A stretch of DNA of 51,939 nucleotides from Burkholderiales bacterium (lineage in GTDB: Bacteria; Pseudomonadota; Gammaproteobacteria; Burkholderiales; Casimicrobiaceae). The stretch covers positions 1 through 51,939 of the forward strand of contig CAJPFI010000025.1 of the NCBI GenBank assembly GCA_905339295.1, written 5' to 3'. The position numbers and the translations under genes are program-made. Under the pieces are notes generated by a model, which saw nothing but the letters and a program-made list of their open reading frames with translations, was not told the origin of the DNA and ran no database searches. Shown one piece after another: positions 24,868 through 32,539 of the stretch; within the stretch, counting starts at the first letter, position 1; each line of letters opens with the position of its first letter.

Positions 24868-25533
24868 TCAACTGCCGCCCGGGCATTCCGGGACCGATCC
24901 CCAGTGACCGTCGCAGTAGCGCGCCCTGACGCGCTGCACGCACACGACGCGCGGGATGACGCTCGTGTTGGTGCAGCGGGCGAGCTCGGCGCGCATCTGC
25001 GCCCAGACCTCGGCGCCTGCGATCTCGACCGCCGCGCCACCCGGCGCCGAGTGGCCCGGTTCCGGCGCCGCGGCCAGCGGCGAGACCGCCAAGCGCTCCG
25101 CCGGCGGCGCGGGCACGACGCGCTCGCCCGCGCGCGGCGAATCCGGACTCCAGGGCTCCGCCGGGACCTCCGGGACGGAGCCTGTGTCGATCCCGGCGGT
25201 CGGGTCGGGCGTCCGGACCATCGGCCCTTCCGGCTGCAACGGCGTCGCAGGCCTGAGCACGTGCCGCGACGCTTCCTCGAGCGCGGCGCGTGCCGCCTCG
25301 CGCGCGTTTCGCGCTTCGTCAGCGAGCGAGGCTGGCGCCGACCCGTGCGCTCCGGGCGGCTGGGCGCGGTCGCGCAGCGCCAGCGACGCCACGCCGCCAA
25401 GCGCACCCAGCACGAGGAGCGCGGCGAGGGCGTACAGGGTTCGAATGCGCCGCGGCGCGCTGGCGTAGGCAGGCACGGCCGAAGCGGCTGCCCCGGCGGC
25501 GCTCGGCGGGTTCGACGGGGATGACGCGGGCAC
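24868..25533 (-). CDS. Paralogue C: short membrane protein with C-terminal four-Cys domain
   Basis: This 221-residue protein lacks a zinc ribbon. After a Ser/Pro/Ala-rich start, a basic RRIRT stretch leads to a membrane span (LYALAALLVLGALGGVASLAL), then an Ala/Pro linker. The last 50 residues are the same domain as in A and B: VWAQMRAEL, then C-x10-C-x8-C-x9-C-P, with RARYCDGHWG. The GTG start at 25533 is supported by GAGAGGA seven bases upstream. The gene is 241 bases upstream of the subtilase on the same strand. Confidence 0.7.
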   Translation of the reverse strand: MPASSPSNPPSAAGAAASAVPAYASAPRRIRTLYALAALLVLGALGGVASLALRDRAQPPGAHGSAPASLADEARNAREAARAALEEASRHVLRPATPLQPEGPMVRTPDPTAGIDTGSVPEVPAEPWSPDSPRAGERVVPAPPAERLAVSPLAAAPEPGHSAPGGAAVEIAGAEVWAQMRAELARCTNTSVIPRVVCVQRVRARYCDGHWGSVPECPGGS

Positions 25534-25732
25534 GAATCGGTCCTCTCGCGAGGCGCCGCCGGAGGGGCGGCGCCACCGGTGGCATTATCGCAGGCGGGAT
25601 CGGGCCACGTCCCCGTTCGAGCCGGTGGCCGGCCCGCCCGTCCGGCCGCGAAAGCGGCCGGATCCGGAGTCTCGTAAAATGGTCGAAGTGCCTGCTGGCA
25701 CGAGGGCGGCCGTCAGGGCCGACCCCTCAGCG

Positions 25733-28060
25733 ATGACCGCCGCCCCCCCCCTTCCCCCCACCGGCGCCGACGGCGCGCCGCCGCGGCAGATCGTCGACGG
25801 GCGCGGCCTGCTGCGGCAGGCGTTCGCGCTGTACGCCGCCGATCTCGGCGAACTCGCGCGCACGTCGATCGAGACCACGAACGACCTGTTCGAGCTGTCG
25901 GACTACGTCTCGCGCACGGAGGCGCAGGAGTTCCAGGACAAGCGCGCCGAGTGGCTGAAGAAATTCGACAGCGTGCTCCTGGAGCTGTTCGAGCGGCGCC
26001 TCGCGGGCGACCGCCGACGCGGACGGCGGCCCGACTTCGACGCCTCGCTCGCATCGCTGCGCGTGCTGACCGCCTTCGACCACGACAAGCAGGCCGCGCT
26101 CACCGCCGCGACCGGATTCCTCGTGCGCTTCACGCGCCGGGAACTCGAGGCGATGGACCTGCGCGTGGCCGAGCTCCTGGGCGAGCGCCCGACGCGCGAT
26201 CTCGACAGTCCGTTCTCACCCGCCTACCTGCTCGACGCGCTCGGCGTGACGTCGCGCGCCATCTATCCGGTCGCGAAGATCTGGCGACCGCTGATGGAGC
26301 GCCTCGTCGCCGACATCACGCCCTCGGCGAACAAGGTCTACATCCGCCTGAACCGCTTCCTCGCCGACCGCAACGTGCTTCCCGACATCAAGGCGGCGCT
26401 TCGCGCCAGGAGCGACCTGTGGCCCGAGGACGATCGCGACCTGCTGCCGGCCTTCAGCCGCCTGATGAGCGAGGCGGGGCCGCTTCCCACCGACATCGTC
26501 ATCCCGCCGACGTTTTCCGACCCGAGCGCGCCGCTCGCGCTGCGCTTCGCCGAGAAGCTCCCGTCGCAGCGCATGGCCGACGCGACGCGCGGCGGCGCGG
26601 CGCTGCCCGAAGGGGCGGTGCCGATTCCGGCCGACGCCGCCGCGCGGCTCGCCGCGGCGCCGCAGGTGATCGCGGGCCTTGCCGCGTTGTCGAAGATCGC
26701 CGCCGGCATGCCCGCCGCCGCGGACGCGCTGCAAGGCGACATGCCGAACATCGATCCGCTAATGGCGCTCGGCACGAACTCGCCGCTGTTCAAGGTGCTC
26801 GCGCAATGGCAACGGATCGACCTGCCCGCGGCGATCGCCGAGGCCGCGCCGAAGTCCGAGGACGGCGCCGTCGTCAAGGTGCCGCAGAACCTCGTGCCGT
26901 ACATCCGCCTCGCCATCGCCGACCAGCTCGAGCACGAGACGGACCGCATCACGATGGACGTGATCGCGCTGCTGTTCGACTACGTGTTCGGCGACCCGTC
27001 GATCCCGGAGTCGCTGCGCGAGCTGTTCGGGCGGCTGCAGGTGCCCGTCGTCAAGGTCGGCCTGCTCGACCGTACCTTCTTCTCCGACCGCGCGCACCCC
27101 GCCCGCAAGTTCCTCGATCACCTCGCGGGCGGCGCGATCGGCGCGACCGGCGACCCGCGCTACTTCGACGCGTTCAGGAGCATCGCCACGACGGTGATCG
27201 ACGACGTCTGCTACAGCTTCGAGATCGACGTCGCGGCGTTCGCGCAGGCCGACCGCAAGCTCGTGGCGTTCATCGAGTCCGAGCAGCGCAGCACCGAGAC
27301 CGCCGCAGGCCCCGACGTCGCGACCGCGCTCGCGAACGAGCAGAAGGAGGAGGACCGTTCCGCCGTGCGCGCGAGCGTGCGCGACAAGCTCGCGGGCATC
27401 GACGTGCCGTTCGAGGTGCGCTCGTTCACCGAAACGGTATGGGCCGACCACCTCGCGAACCTGCGCAAGCGCGAGGGACCCGAGGGCGCGGGCCTCGCGC
27501 GGGGACTCAAGTCCGTCGACGACCTCCTGTGGAGCATCACGGCCAAGGAGCGCACGGCGCAGAAGGCGCGCCTCGCGAAGATGGTGCCGGCGCTCGTCAC
27601 GGGGCTGCGCGCCGGGTGCAGGGAGCTCGGCGTCGAGCCGGAGCGCACGCAGCCGTTCTTCGACGCGCTCTACCGACTTCACATCGAGGCGATCAAGCCG
27701 GCGGCCGCGAAGGCGGAGGCCGACGCGGCGCCGCCGGCCGCGGCGCCGAGCCACGGCCTGCCCGCCACGGCCAACGTGCACGACTTCGTGAACGACATGG
27801 TCATCGGCACCTGGCTCGCGTTCGCCTCGGACGACGGGCGCGTGAATGCGCGGCTGCACTGGATCAGCCCGATGCGGACGCGCTACGTGTTCACCAGCCG
27901 CCTGCGCTCGCGCGCGTTCGTCTACTCGCCCGAGGAGCTCGCCTGGGAGATCACCAACGGACGCGCCGCGCTCGTGATGGAGCCGGTGCCGCTGGTCGAC
28001 CGCGCGGTGTCCGCCGCGCTCGACCGCATCGGTGCGCAGCGCGCCGGGAAGGCCGCCTGA
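25733..28060 (+). CDS. DUF1631 family protein
   Basis: This 775-residue protein belongs to DUF1631 (PF07793), a large cytoplasmic family of Beta- and Gammaproteobacteria without a firm function. Signs include the opening LRQAFALYAADL, the middle FSPAYLLDALGVTSRAIYP and VYIRLNRFLADRNVLPDI, and the C-terminal HDFVNDMVIGTWLAFASDDG and LHWISPMRTRYVFTSR, which resembles a PilZ-like end. I prefer the ATG at 25733; an ATG at 25679 lies in a TAAAAT promoter-like stretch. The first codons contain nine C in a row, then TT and six C. Confidence 0.85.
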   Translation: MTAAPPLPPTGADGAPPRQIVDGRGLLRQAFALYAADLGELARTSIETTNDLFELSDYVSRTEAQEFQDKRAEWLKKFDSVLLELFERRLAGDRRRGRRPDFDASLASLRVLTAFDHDKQAALTAATGFLVRFTRRELEAMDLRVAELLGERPTRDLDSPFSPAYLLDALGVTSRAIYPVAKIWRPLMERLVADITPSANKVYIRLNRFLADRNVLPDIKAALRARSDLWPEDDRDLLPAFSRLMSEAGPLPTDIVIPPTFSDPSAPLALRFAEKLPSQRMADATRGGAALPEGAVPIPADAAARLAAAPQVIAGLAALSKIAAGMPAAADALQGDMPNIDPLMALGTNSPLFKVLAQWQRIDLPAAIAEAAPKSEDGAVVKVPQNLVPYIRLAIADQLEHETDRITMDVIALLFDYVFGDPSIPESLRELFGRLQVPVVKVGLLDRTFFSDRAHPARKFLDHLAGGAIGATGDPRYFDAFRSIATTVIDDVCYSFEIDVAAFAQADRKLVAFIESEQRSTETAAGPDVATALANEQKEEDRSAVRASVRDKLAGIDVPFEVRSFTETVWADHLANLRKREGPEGAGLARGLKSVDDLLWSITAKERTAQKARLAKMVPALVTGLRAGCRELGVEPERTQPFFDALYRLHIEAIKPAAAKAEADAAPPAAAPSHGLPATANVHDFVNDMVIGTWLAFASDDGRVNARLHWISPMRTRYVFTSRLRSRAFVYSPEELAWEITNGRAALVMEPVPLVDRAVSAALDRIGAQRAGKAA
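25743..25759 (+). repeat. Poly-C tract in the first codons of the DUF1631 gene
   Basis: Nine consecutive C (25743-25751), two T, then six C (25754-25759) occupy codons 4 to 9 of the chosen frame. Slippage by one base would abort translation within a few codons. Such tracts can be phase-variable, or only error-prone in sequencing. Confidence 0.6.
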
Positions 28061-28169
28061 CGACGCGGCAACGTCCAGCGCCCCGCACGGCGGACGACGG
28101 CCTGCGCGACCGCGTCGGTAAAGCGTACGCGGCCGGGCACCCGCGCGATCGCGCCGGCCGGCCGCGCCG

Positions 28170-29747
28170 TCACGCCGCGCTCACGCGATTGCGCCCTTCC
28201 GCCTTGGCGCGGTAGAGCGCGGCGTCGGCGCGCTCGAGCAGCGACTTCGCCGTGTCGCCCGCGGCGGCGTGCGCCAGCCCGATGCTGACGGTCACTGTCG
28301 GCGCGCCGTCTTCCGCGTGCCGCTCGATGGCGGCGCGGATGCGTTCGCACACGCCGGCCGCGTCGCCGGGATCCGCGTCCGCGAACACGATCGCGAATTC
28401 GTCGCCGCCGAACCGCGCGGCGAGGTCGGTGCGCCGCAACGCCTGCGCGAGCACGCCCGCGATGCGCTGGAGCACGCGATCGCCGGCGACGTGCGAGACC
28501 TTGTCGTTCACGTCCTTGAAGTGGTCGCAGTCGATGATCGCGAGCGCGCAGCGTGCCCCGCCGTGCGCGAGCAGCGACGCAAGGACACGGTCGAACGCGC
28601 GCCGGTTGCCGATGCCGGTCAGCGGATCGCGCTCGACCTCGTCCGACAGCGCCTCGGTCTCGGCGCGGAAGTGGTCCGCCTCGCGCCGCGCGCGCTCGCG
28701 GTCGAGGCGCAGGCCGGACAGGCGTGCCCGCTGCTCGCCGATGTCGGCGGCAATCTCCCGCTCGAGCGCGTGGTGGCGCTTGTAGTGCGCGAGCGCGTCG
28801 GCGTTGCGGTCCGCGCGCTCGAAGGTCTGCGAGATCTGCAGGTGCACGCTGCGCAGCAGCGGCTTCGCCCGCTGGGCGGCGCCGATCGCGTACGCCTGCT
28901 CGAGCGAGGCGAGCGCCGCCGCGATGGCCCCGAGCTCGCGGTCGCACTCGGCGAGGCTCACGAGCGCGTAGCCCTCGGACAGCAGGTCGCCGGACGCGCG
29001 CGTCTTGTCGAGCGCGCGGGCCGCCCACCGGCGGCCCTCGATCCAGTCGCCCCGCTCGATCATCACCGCGCCGAGGCTCGACTCGGCCGCCGCGATCGCC
29101 GGCAGCTCGCCCTCCTCGTTCGCGACGTCGAGCGCCGTGCGGATCATGTCCTCCGCGTTGGCGAGCGCGTCGGCCTTCGCATCGGGGTCCGCGCCGCGAC
29201 ACGACTGGTAGATCGCTGCGCCGAGCGAGTTCGCGCACTCGCAGATCGCGCGCGGTGCGCCGCTCTCGAGCGCGAAGCCGAATGCGCGCTCGAGCGTCGA
29301 CACGCCGGCGACGTGGCCGCCGATCTCCGCGAGCGCGACGCCGAGCACGCGGTGCACCGCGGCGAGGAGCTCGCGGTCGCCGATCCTGAATGCCCGATCG
29401 ACCTCGTTTTCGACCACCGAGATCGCGGTCTCGGTGTCACCGATGCGCAGAAAGCCGGTGCCCAGCGCGAGCGCGGCCTCGACCGAGAGCCGGGCGTCGT
29501 CGAGCGCCTCGGCGCGCGCCTGCACGTCGAGCGCGCGCCGGATCGACGACTCGAACGCGGCGTCCTGGTGATCGGCCTGGGCCAGCGCGAGCGCGGACCA
29601 CGCCGCGACCTCCGCGTCGTCGCACGCCAGCGCGAGGTCGAGCGCGGTCGTCGCCGCCTCGCGCGCCTGCGCGACGCGGCGCGCGGACAGCTGCTCGAAG
29701 GCGTTGCCCAGCGGAGTGCCGGCGAAGGCCGGCGGAATGCGCGCCAT
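28170..29747 (-). CDS. Diguanylate cyclase with N-terminal TPR array
   Basis: This 525-residue protein has a long alpha-helical region of TPR-like repeats (residues about 1-345), for example LALAQADHQDAAFESSIRRAL and ALGTGFLRIGDTETAISVVENEV. A coiled-coil-like segment (RERARREADHFRAETEALSDEV) leads to the GGDEF domain: DPLTGIGNRRAFDRVL, DCDHFKDVND and ARFGGDEFAIVF. The GGDEF motif is intact, so it should make cyclic di-GMP. No membrane span is seen. The start at 29747 precedes the first TPR-like helices; the frame is longer upstream but the extra part is Arg/Pro-rich. It is 43 bases downstream of the sulfotransferase gene on the same strand. Confidence 0.88.
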   Translation of the reverse strand: MARIPPAFAGTPLGNAFEQLSARRVAQAREAATTALDLALACDDAEVAAWSALALAQADHQDAAFESSIRRALDVQARAEALDDARLSVEAALALGTGFLRIGDTETAISVVENEVDRAFRIGDRELLAAVHRVLGVALAEIGGHVAGVSTLERAFGFALESGAPRAICECANSLGAAIYQSCRGADPDAKADALANAEDMIRTALDVANEEGELPAIAAAESSLGAVMIERGDWIEGRRWAARALDKTRASGDLLSEGYALVSLAECDRELGAIAAALASLEQAYAIGAAQRAKPLLRSVHLQISQTFERADRNADALAHYKRHHALEREIAADIGEQRARLSGLRLDRERARREADHFRAETEALSDEVERDPLTGIGNRRAFDRVLASLLAHGGARCALAIIDCDHFKDVNDKVSHVAGDRVLQRIAGVLAQALRRTDLAARFGGDEFAIVFADADPGDAAGVCERIRAAIERHAEDGAPTVTVSIGLAHAAAGDTAKSLLERADAALYRAKAEGRNRVSAA

Positions 29748-29790
29748 GGTCGGGTCAGCGGTGCAAGGCCCGTGCCCGGAACCCGCGCGC

Positions 29791-30567
29791 TCAGGCGCCC
29801 GTCGGCGCGGGGAGCGCGGCGCGCGCCTGGGCGAGCAACCGCGCGCGCGCCGCCTCGACGTCGTCGGGCAGCCTGCCGTCGCGCGGCTCCGAGGGCGGCA
29901 GCGTCCATGCGCCGTCGGGCAGCGCGAGATCGGCCGCGATCCGCGAAAGCAGCTCGCTCTGCCCCGTGACGTAGGATTCGTAGGGGACGGCGAGGACCTT
30001 GCGCCCAAGCGTCCGCAACAGCTCCTGCCACGCGCGATTCTGCCGCGCAAGCTCGTTGGCGAGTCCCAGCGTGAGCCCGGGGTCGTCGAGCGAGGCGTCC
30101 GGCGCCTTCGGTCCCGGCGTCGCGTCGAACGACCAGAACCCGGTCGCGAGCGACACCTGCCACGAGACCGCCTGCGCGACGACGTCGCGCCGGTAGAGGA
30201 ACACGACGAGGTCCGCGCGCGCGAGCAAACGCTCGCGCACGCGCGGATGCGCCTTCAGGTGGTGCCATTGGACCTTGGCGGCGAACACGCCGTTCGCGCT
30301 CGTCCGGCGCGCCTCGAGCTCGTCGATGTAGGCGTCGTCGTCGCCTGCGGCGGCGCCCCAGCGCGCCGCGAGCGGCCTGATCGACCAGTCGCGGAAGTAT
30401 TCGGCCGGCAGGCCGAGTCCCGCGTGGATCATCTGGCGGCACAGCAGGTAGGAGCCCGACCGCGGTGTCGTGCAGATCGCGACGCGCCGATCCGGAGGGG
30501 CCGGCCGCCGAGGCTGGTCCCACTCGGGACGGTCGATCTCGTCGTGATGCATGCGTCGGTAGTGCAC
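29791..30567 (-). CDS. Stf0-type sulfotransferase family protein
   Basis: This 258-residue protein has the PAPS 5'-loop of sulfotransferases, VAICTTPRSGSYLLCRQM, followed by GLGLPAEYF as in Stf0-family trehalose sulfotransferase-like enzymes. Later comes WHHLKAHPRVRERLL and LVVFLYRRDVVAQAVSW, the 3'-phosphate binding part. It would transfer sulfate from PAPS to a sugar or lipid. The start is GTG at 30567, with an ATG at 30552 as an alternative. It shares a 200-base divergent region with the AEC transporter and is followed by the diguanylate cyclase gene. Confidence 0.8.
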   Translation of the reverse strand: MHYRRMHHDEIDRPEWDQPRRPAPPDRRVAICTTPRSGSYLLCRQMIHAGLGLPAEYFRDWSIRPLAARWGAAAGDDDAYIDELEARRTSANGVFAAKVQWHHLKAHPRVRERLLARADLVVFLYRRDVVAQAVSWQVSLATGFWSFDATPGPKAPDASLDDPGLTLGLANELARQNRAWQELLRTLGRKVLAVPYESYVTGQSELLSRIAADLALPDGAWTLPPSEPRDGRLPDDVEAARARLLAQARAALPAPTGA

Positions 30568-30660
30568 GGGCGTCCCGCTCCCGCGTCGGCGGGCGCCCGC
30601 AGTCTATGCGACGCGCGACATGCCGCCAAGCGTCGCGCCGGCGATCTGCCACAATCGCGA

Positions 30661-30767
30661 TCCCCCGGGCGAACGCGGGGCCGACCCGACGCTCGCGCGG
30701 GGGGATGACCCGCGCCCCCGCGCACGGGATGCGAACCCCGGGTCGGCCCCGCGTTTCGCGCACGCCG
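30661..30767 (+). ncRNA. Structured 5' leader candidate before the AEC transporter
   Basis: A 19-base arm (30669-30687) pairs with 30740-30759 with a single-base bulge. Inside, a 9-base stem forms between 30695-30703 and 30715-30723. An upstream CACAAT could be the -10 of the transcript. The structure ends 8 bases before the ATG and could cover the ribosome site. I match it to no known riboswitch, so it is a candidate only. Confidence 0.4.
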
Positions 30768-31715
30768 ATGTCCAACCTCCTCCACTTCGTCGCGCTCACC
30801 GGCCCGCTGTTCGTGCTGATCGCGCTGGGTTACGGCCTCGCGCGAAGCGGCCGATGGCCGGCCAGCGCGACCGACACGCTGACGCGATTCGTCTTCGCCG
30901 TCGTGATCCCGGCGTTCCTGTTCCGCCTGATGAGCGACTTCTCGGCGCTTCCGACGGTCGACCCGCGCGTCCTCGCGGCCTATTTCGGCGCGTGCCTTGC
31001 CGTGTTTGCGTTCGGGCGGGGCGTGTCGCGCGCCGCGTTCCGGCACGACGGCGTCGCGCAGTCCGTGTTCGCGCTGGGCGGCGTCTTCTCGAACACCGTG
31101 CTGCTCGGCATCCCGCTCGTGCAGGTGACGCTCGGCGACGCCGCGATGCCCGCCGTGACGCTGATCGTCGTGTTCAACGCACTGATCCTGTGGACGCTGG
31201 TGAGCGTGTCGGTCGAGCTGGCGCGGCACGGTGCGTTCTCCGCGCGCCAGTTCGCGGCCACCGCGCGCGGCGTGCTCGCGAACCCGGTCGTCGCCTCGAT
31301 CCTGGCCGGCACCGCGTTCGGCTTCACCGGCCTCGCGCTGCCCGGTCCGGTCGATCGTGCGCTCGCGCTGCTCGCGCAGGCCGCCATTCCGCTTTCGCTC
31401 GTCACGCTGGGCATGGGACTGGGCGAGGTCGCGATCCGTTCGGGCTGGCGCGAAAGCGCGGCGATGGCGGCGGTGAAGCTCGTCGCCTTGCCCGCCGCCG
31501 CCTGGGCGCTCGCCGGTCTCGTGGGACTGCCGCACGACGAGACCGTCGTCGTCGTGGTCATGGCAGCGCTGCCGACCGGCGCGAACGTCTACCTGATGGC
31601 GCGCCAGTTCCGTGCGCTCGAAGGCCCCGTGGCCGCGAGCCTCGTGCTGTCGACGGCCGCTGCCGCGCTCACGACACCGGTCCTCCTCGCGATGCTCGGT
31701 GCGCCGGTCCGCTGA
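30768..31715 (+). CDS. AEC (auxin efflux carrier) family transporter
   Basis: This 315-residue protein has about ten hydrophobic spans and the layout of the AEC family: N-terminal FVLIALGYGLARSGRW, then RFVFAVVIPAFLFRLM, GVFSNTVLLGIPLVQ, a central charged loop and a C-terminal half with AQAAIPLSLVTLGMGLG and AALPTGANVYLMARQF. Bacterial members export or import organic acids such as malate. The start at 30768 begins MSNLLHFVALTGPLFV directly after the structured leader. The gene is divergent from the Stf0 gene. Confidence 0.88.
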   Translation: MSNLLHFVALTGPLFVLIALGYGLARSGRWPASATDTLTRFVFAVVIPAFLFRLMSDFSALPTVDPRVLAAYFGACLAVFAFGRGVSRAAFRHDGVAQSVFALGGVFSNTVLLGIPLVQVTLGDAAMPAVTLIVVFNALILWTLVSVSVELARHGAFSARQFAATARGVLANPVVASILAGTAFGFTGLALPGPVDRALALLAQAAIPLSLVTLGMGLGEVAIRSGWRESAAMAAVKLVALPAAAWALAGLVGLPHDETVVVVVMAALPTGANVYLMARQFRALEGPVAASLVLSTAAAALTTPVLLAMLGAPVR

Positions 31716-31743
31716 TCCGGCCGCCGTGGTAACGTCGCGCATC

Positions 31744-32529
31744 ATGGACGTTCGGCTTCGTCGCGTCGCGGTGGCGGCGCTCGCGTGTTCCGCCGCGTTC
31801 GCGGCGCACGCCGCGCACGCGGCGGCGCTGTCCGTCGAATGCGGACCGCCGCCGTCGGGAGCGATGTGCCTCGACGGCCCGTGGTTCGAGTTCGCGACGC
31901 TCACGGTCGACGTGACGCAGGGCGAGGCGAGATCGCGCTACGGGCTCACCGTCGCCTCGGGGCGCGACCTGCTGGCGACGATCGAGGAAGCCAACCCGAA
32001 TTACCGCGGCCGTGCGGAGGTGCTGCTGATCGATGGCAGCCTCGTCGCGGAGAAGAGCGACCGGTCGCTGCCGAGCGCGGGCGCCGACCTGCTCAACGAC
32101 CCGCTGCTCGCCGCGCAGGAGGTCGCCTCGCTCCTGCAGCTCGCGCTGCCGCGCGGACCTCGAAAGGTGACGAAGGCGACACCGGTGCGCGCGGCCGGGA
32201 CGCGCATCCTCGCGATGAACACGCCGGGGATGTCGTCGTATTTCGGACCGCCGTGGACACTCGAGGGAAGCATCGCTCCGCGGGCGAAGGGCGCGTTCGC
32301 GTTCGAGCTGAAGCTCACCTACCGCATCGCGCGGCCCGACGGCACGCTCACCGACCGCGAGCACGCGCATCGCTACACGGGCCGCGTCGGCTACCCGGCC
32401 CGGCGTCCGCGCCTGCCCGACTCGACCCCGCTGGCCGGCTGGAGGATCGAGGCGCCCGGGGGTGCGCTGCTCGAGTTCCCGACGCTCGGCGCGGCGCGGC
32501 GAACGCTGGGCGTCGCGCCGCCGCGCTGA
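31744..32529 (+). CDS. Exported protein of unknown function
   Basis: This 261-residue protein has a signal peptide (AALACSAAFAAHAAHAAALS). The mature part starts with a Cys pair (ECGPPPSGAMCLDGP) and is mixed alpha/beta, with segments LLNDPLLAAQEVASLLQLAL and SSYFGPPWTLEGSIAP. I do not recognise a family. The start at 31744 is chosen for the signal. It follows the AEC gene by 28 bases and precedes the next gene by 10, so the three may form one transcript. Confidence 0.55.
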   Translation: MDVRLRRVAVAALACSAAFAAHAAHAAALSVECGPPPSGAMCLDGPWFEFATLTVDVTQGEARSRYGLTVASGRDLLATIEEANPNYRGRAEVLLIDGSLVAEKSDRSLPSAGADLLNDPLLAAQEVASLLQLALPRGPRKVTKATPVRAAGTRILAMNTPGMSSYFGPPWTLEGSIAPRAKGAFAFELKLTYRIARPDGTLTDREHAHRYTGRVGYPARRPRLPDSTPLAGWRIEAPGGALLEFPTLGAARRTLGVAPPR

Positions 32530-32539
32530 TCCGCCGTCC

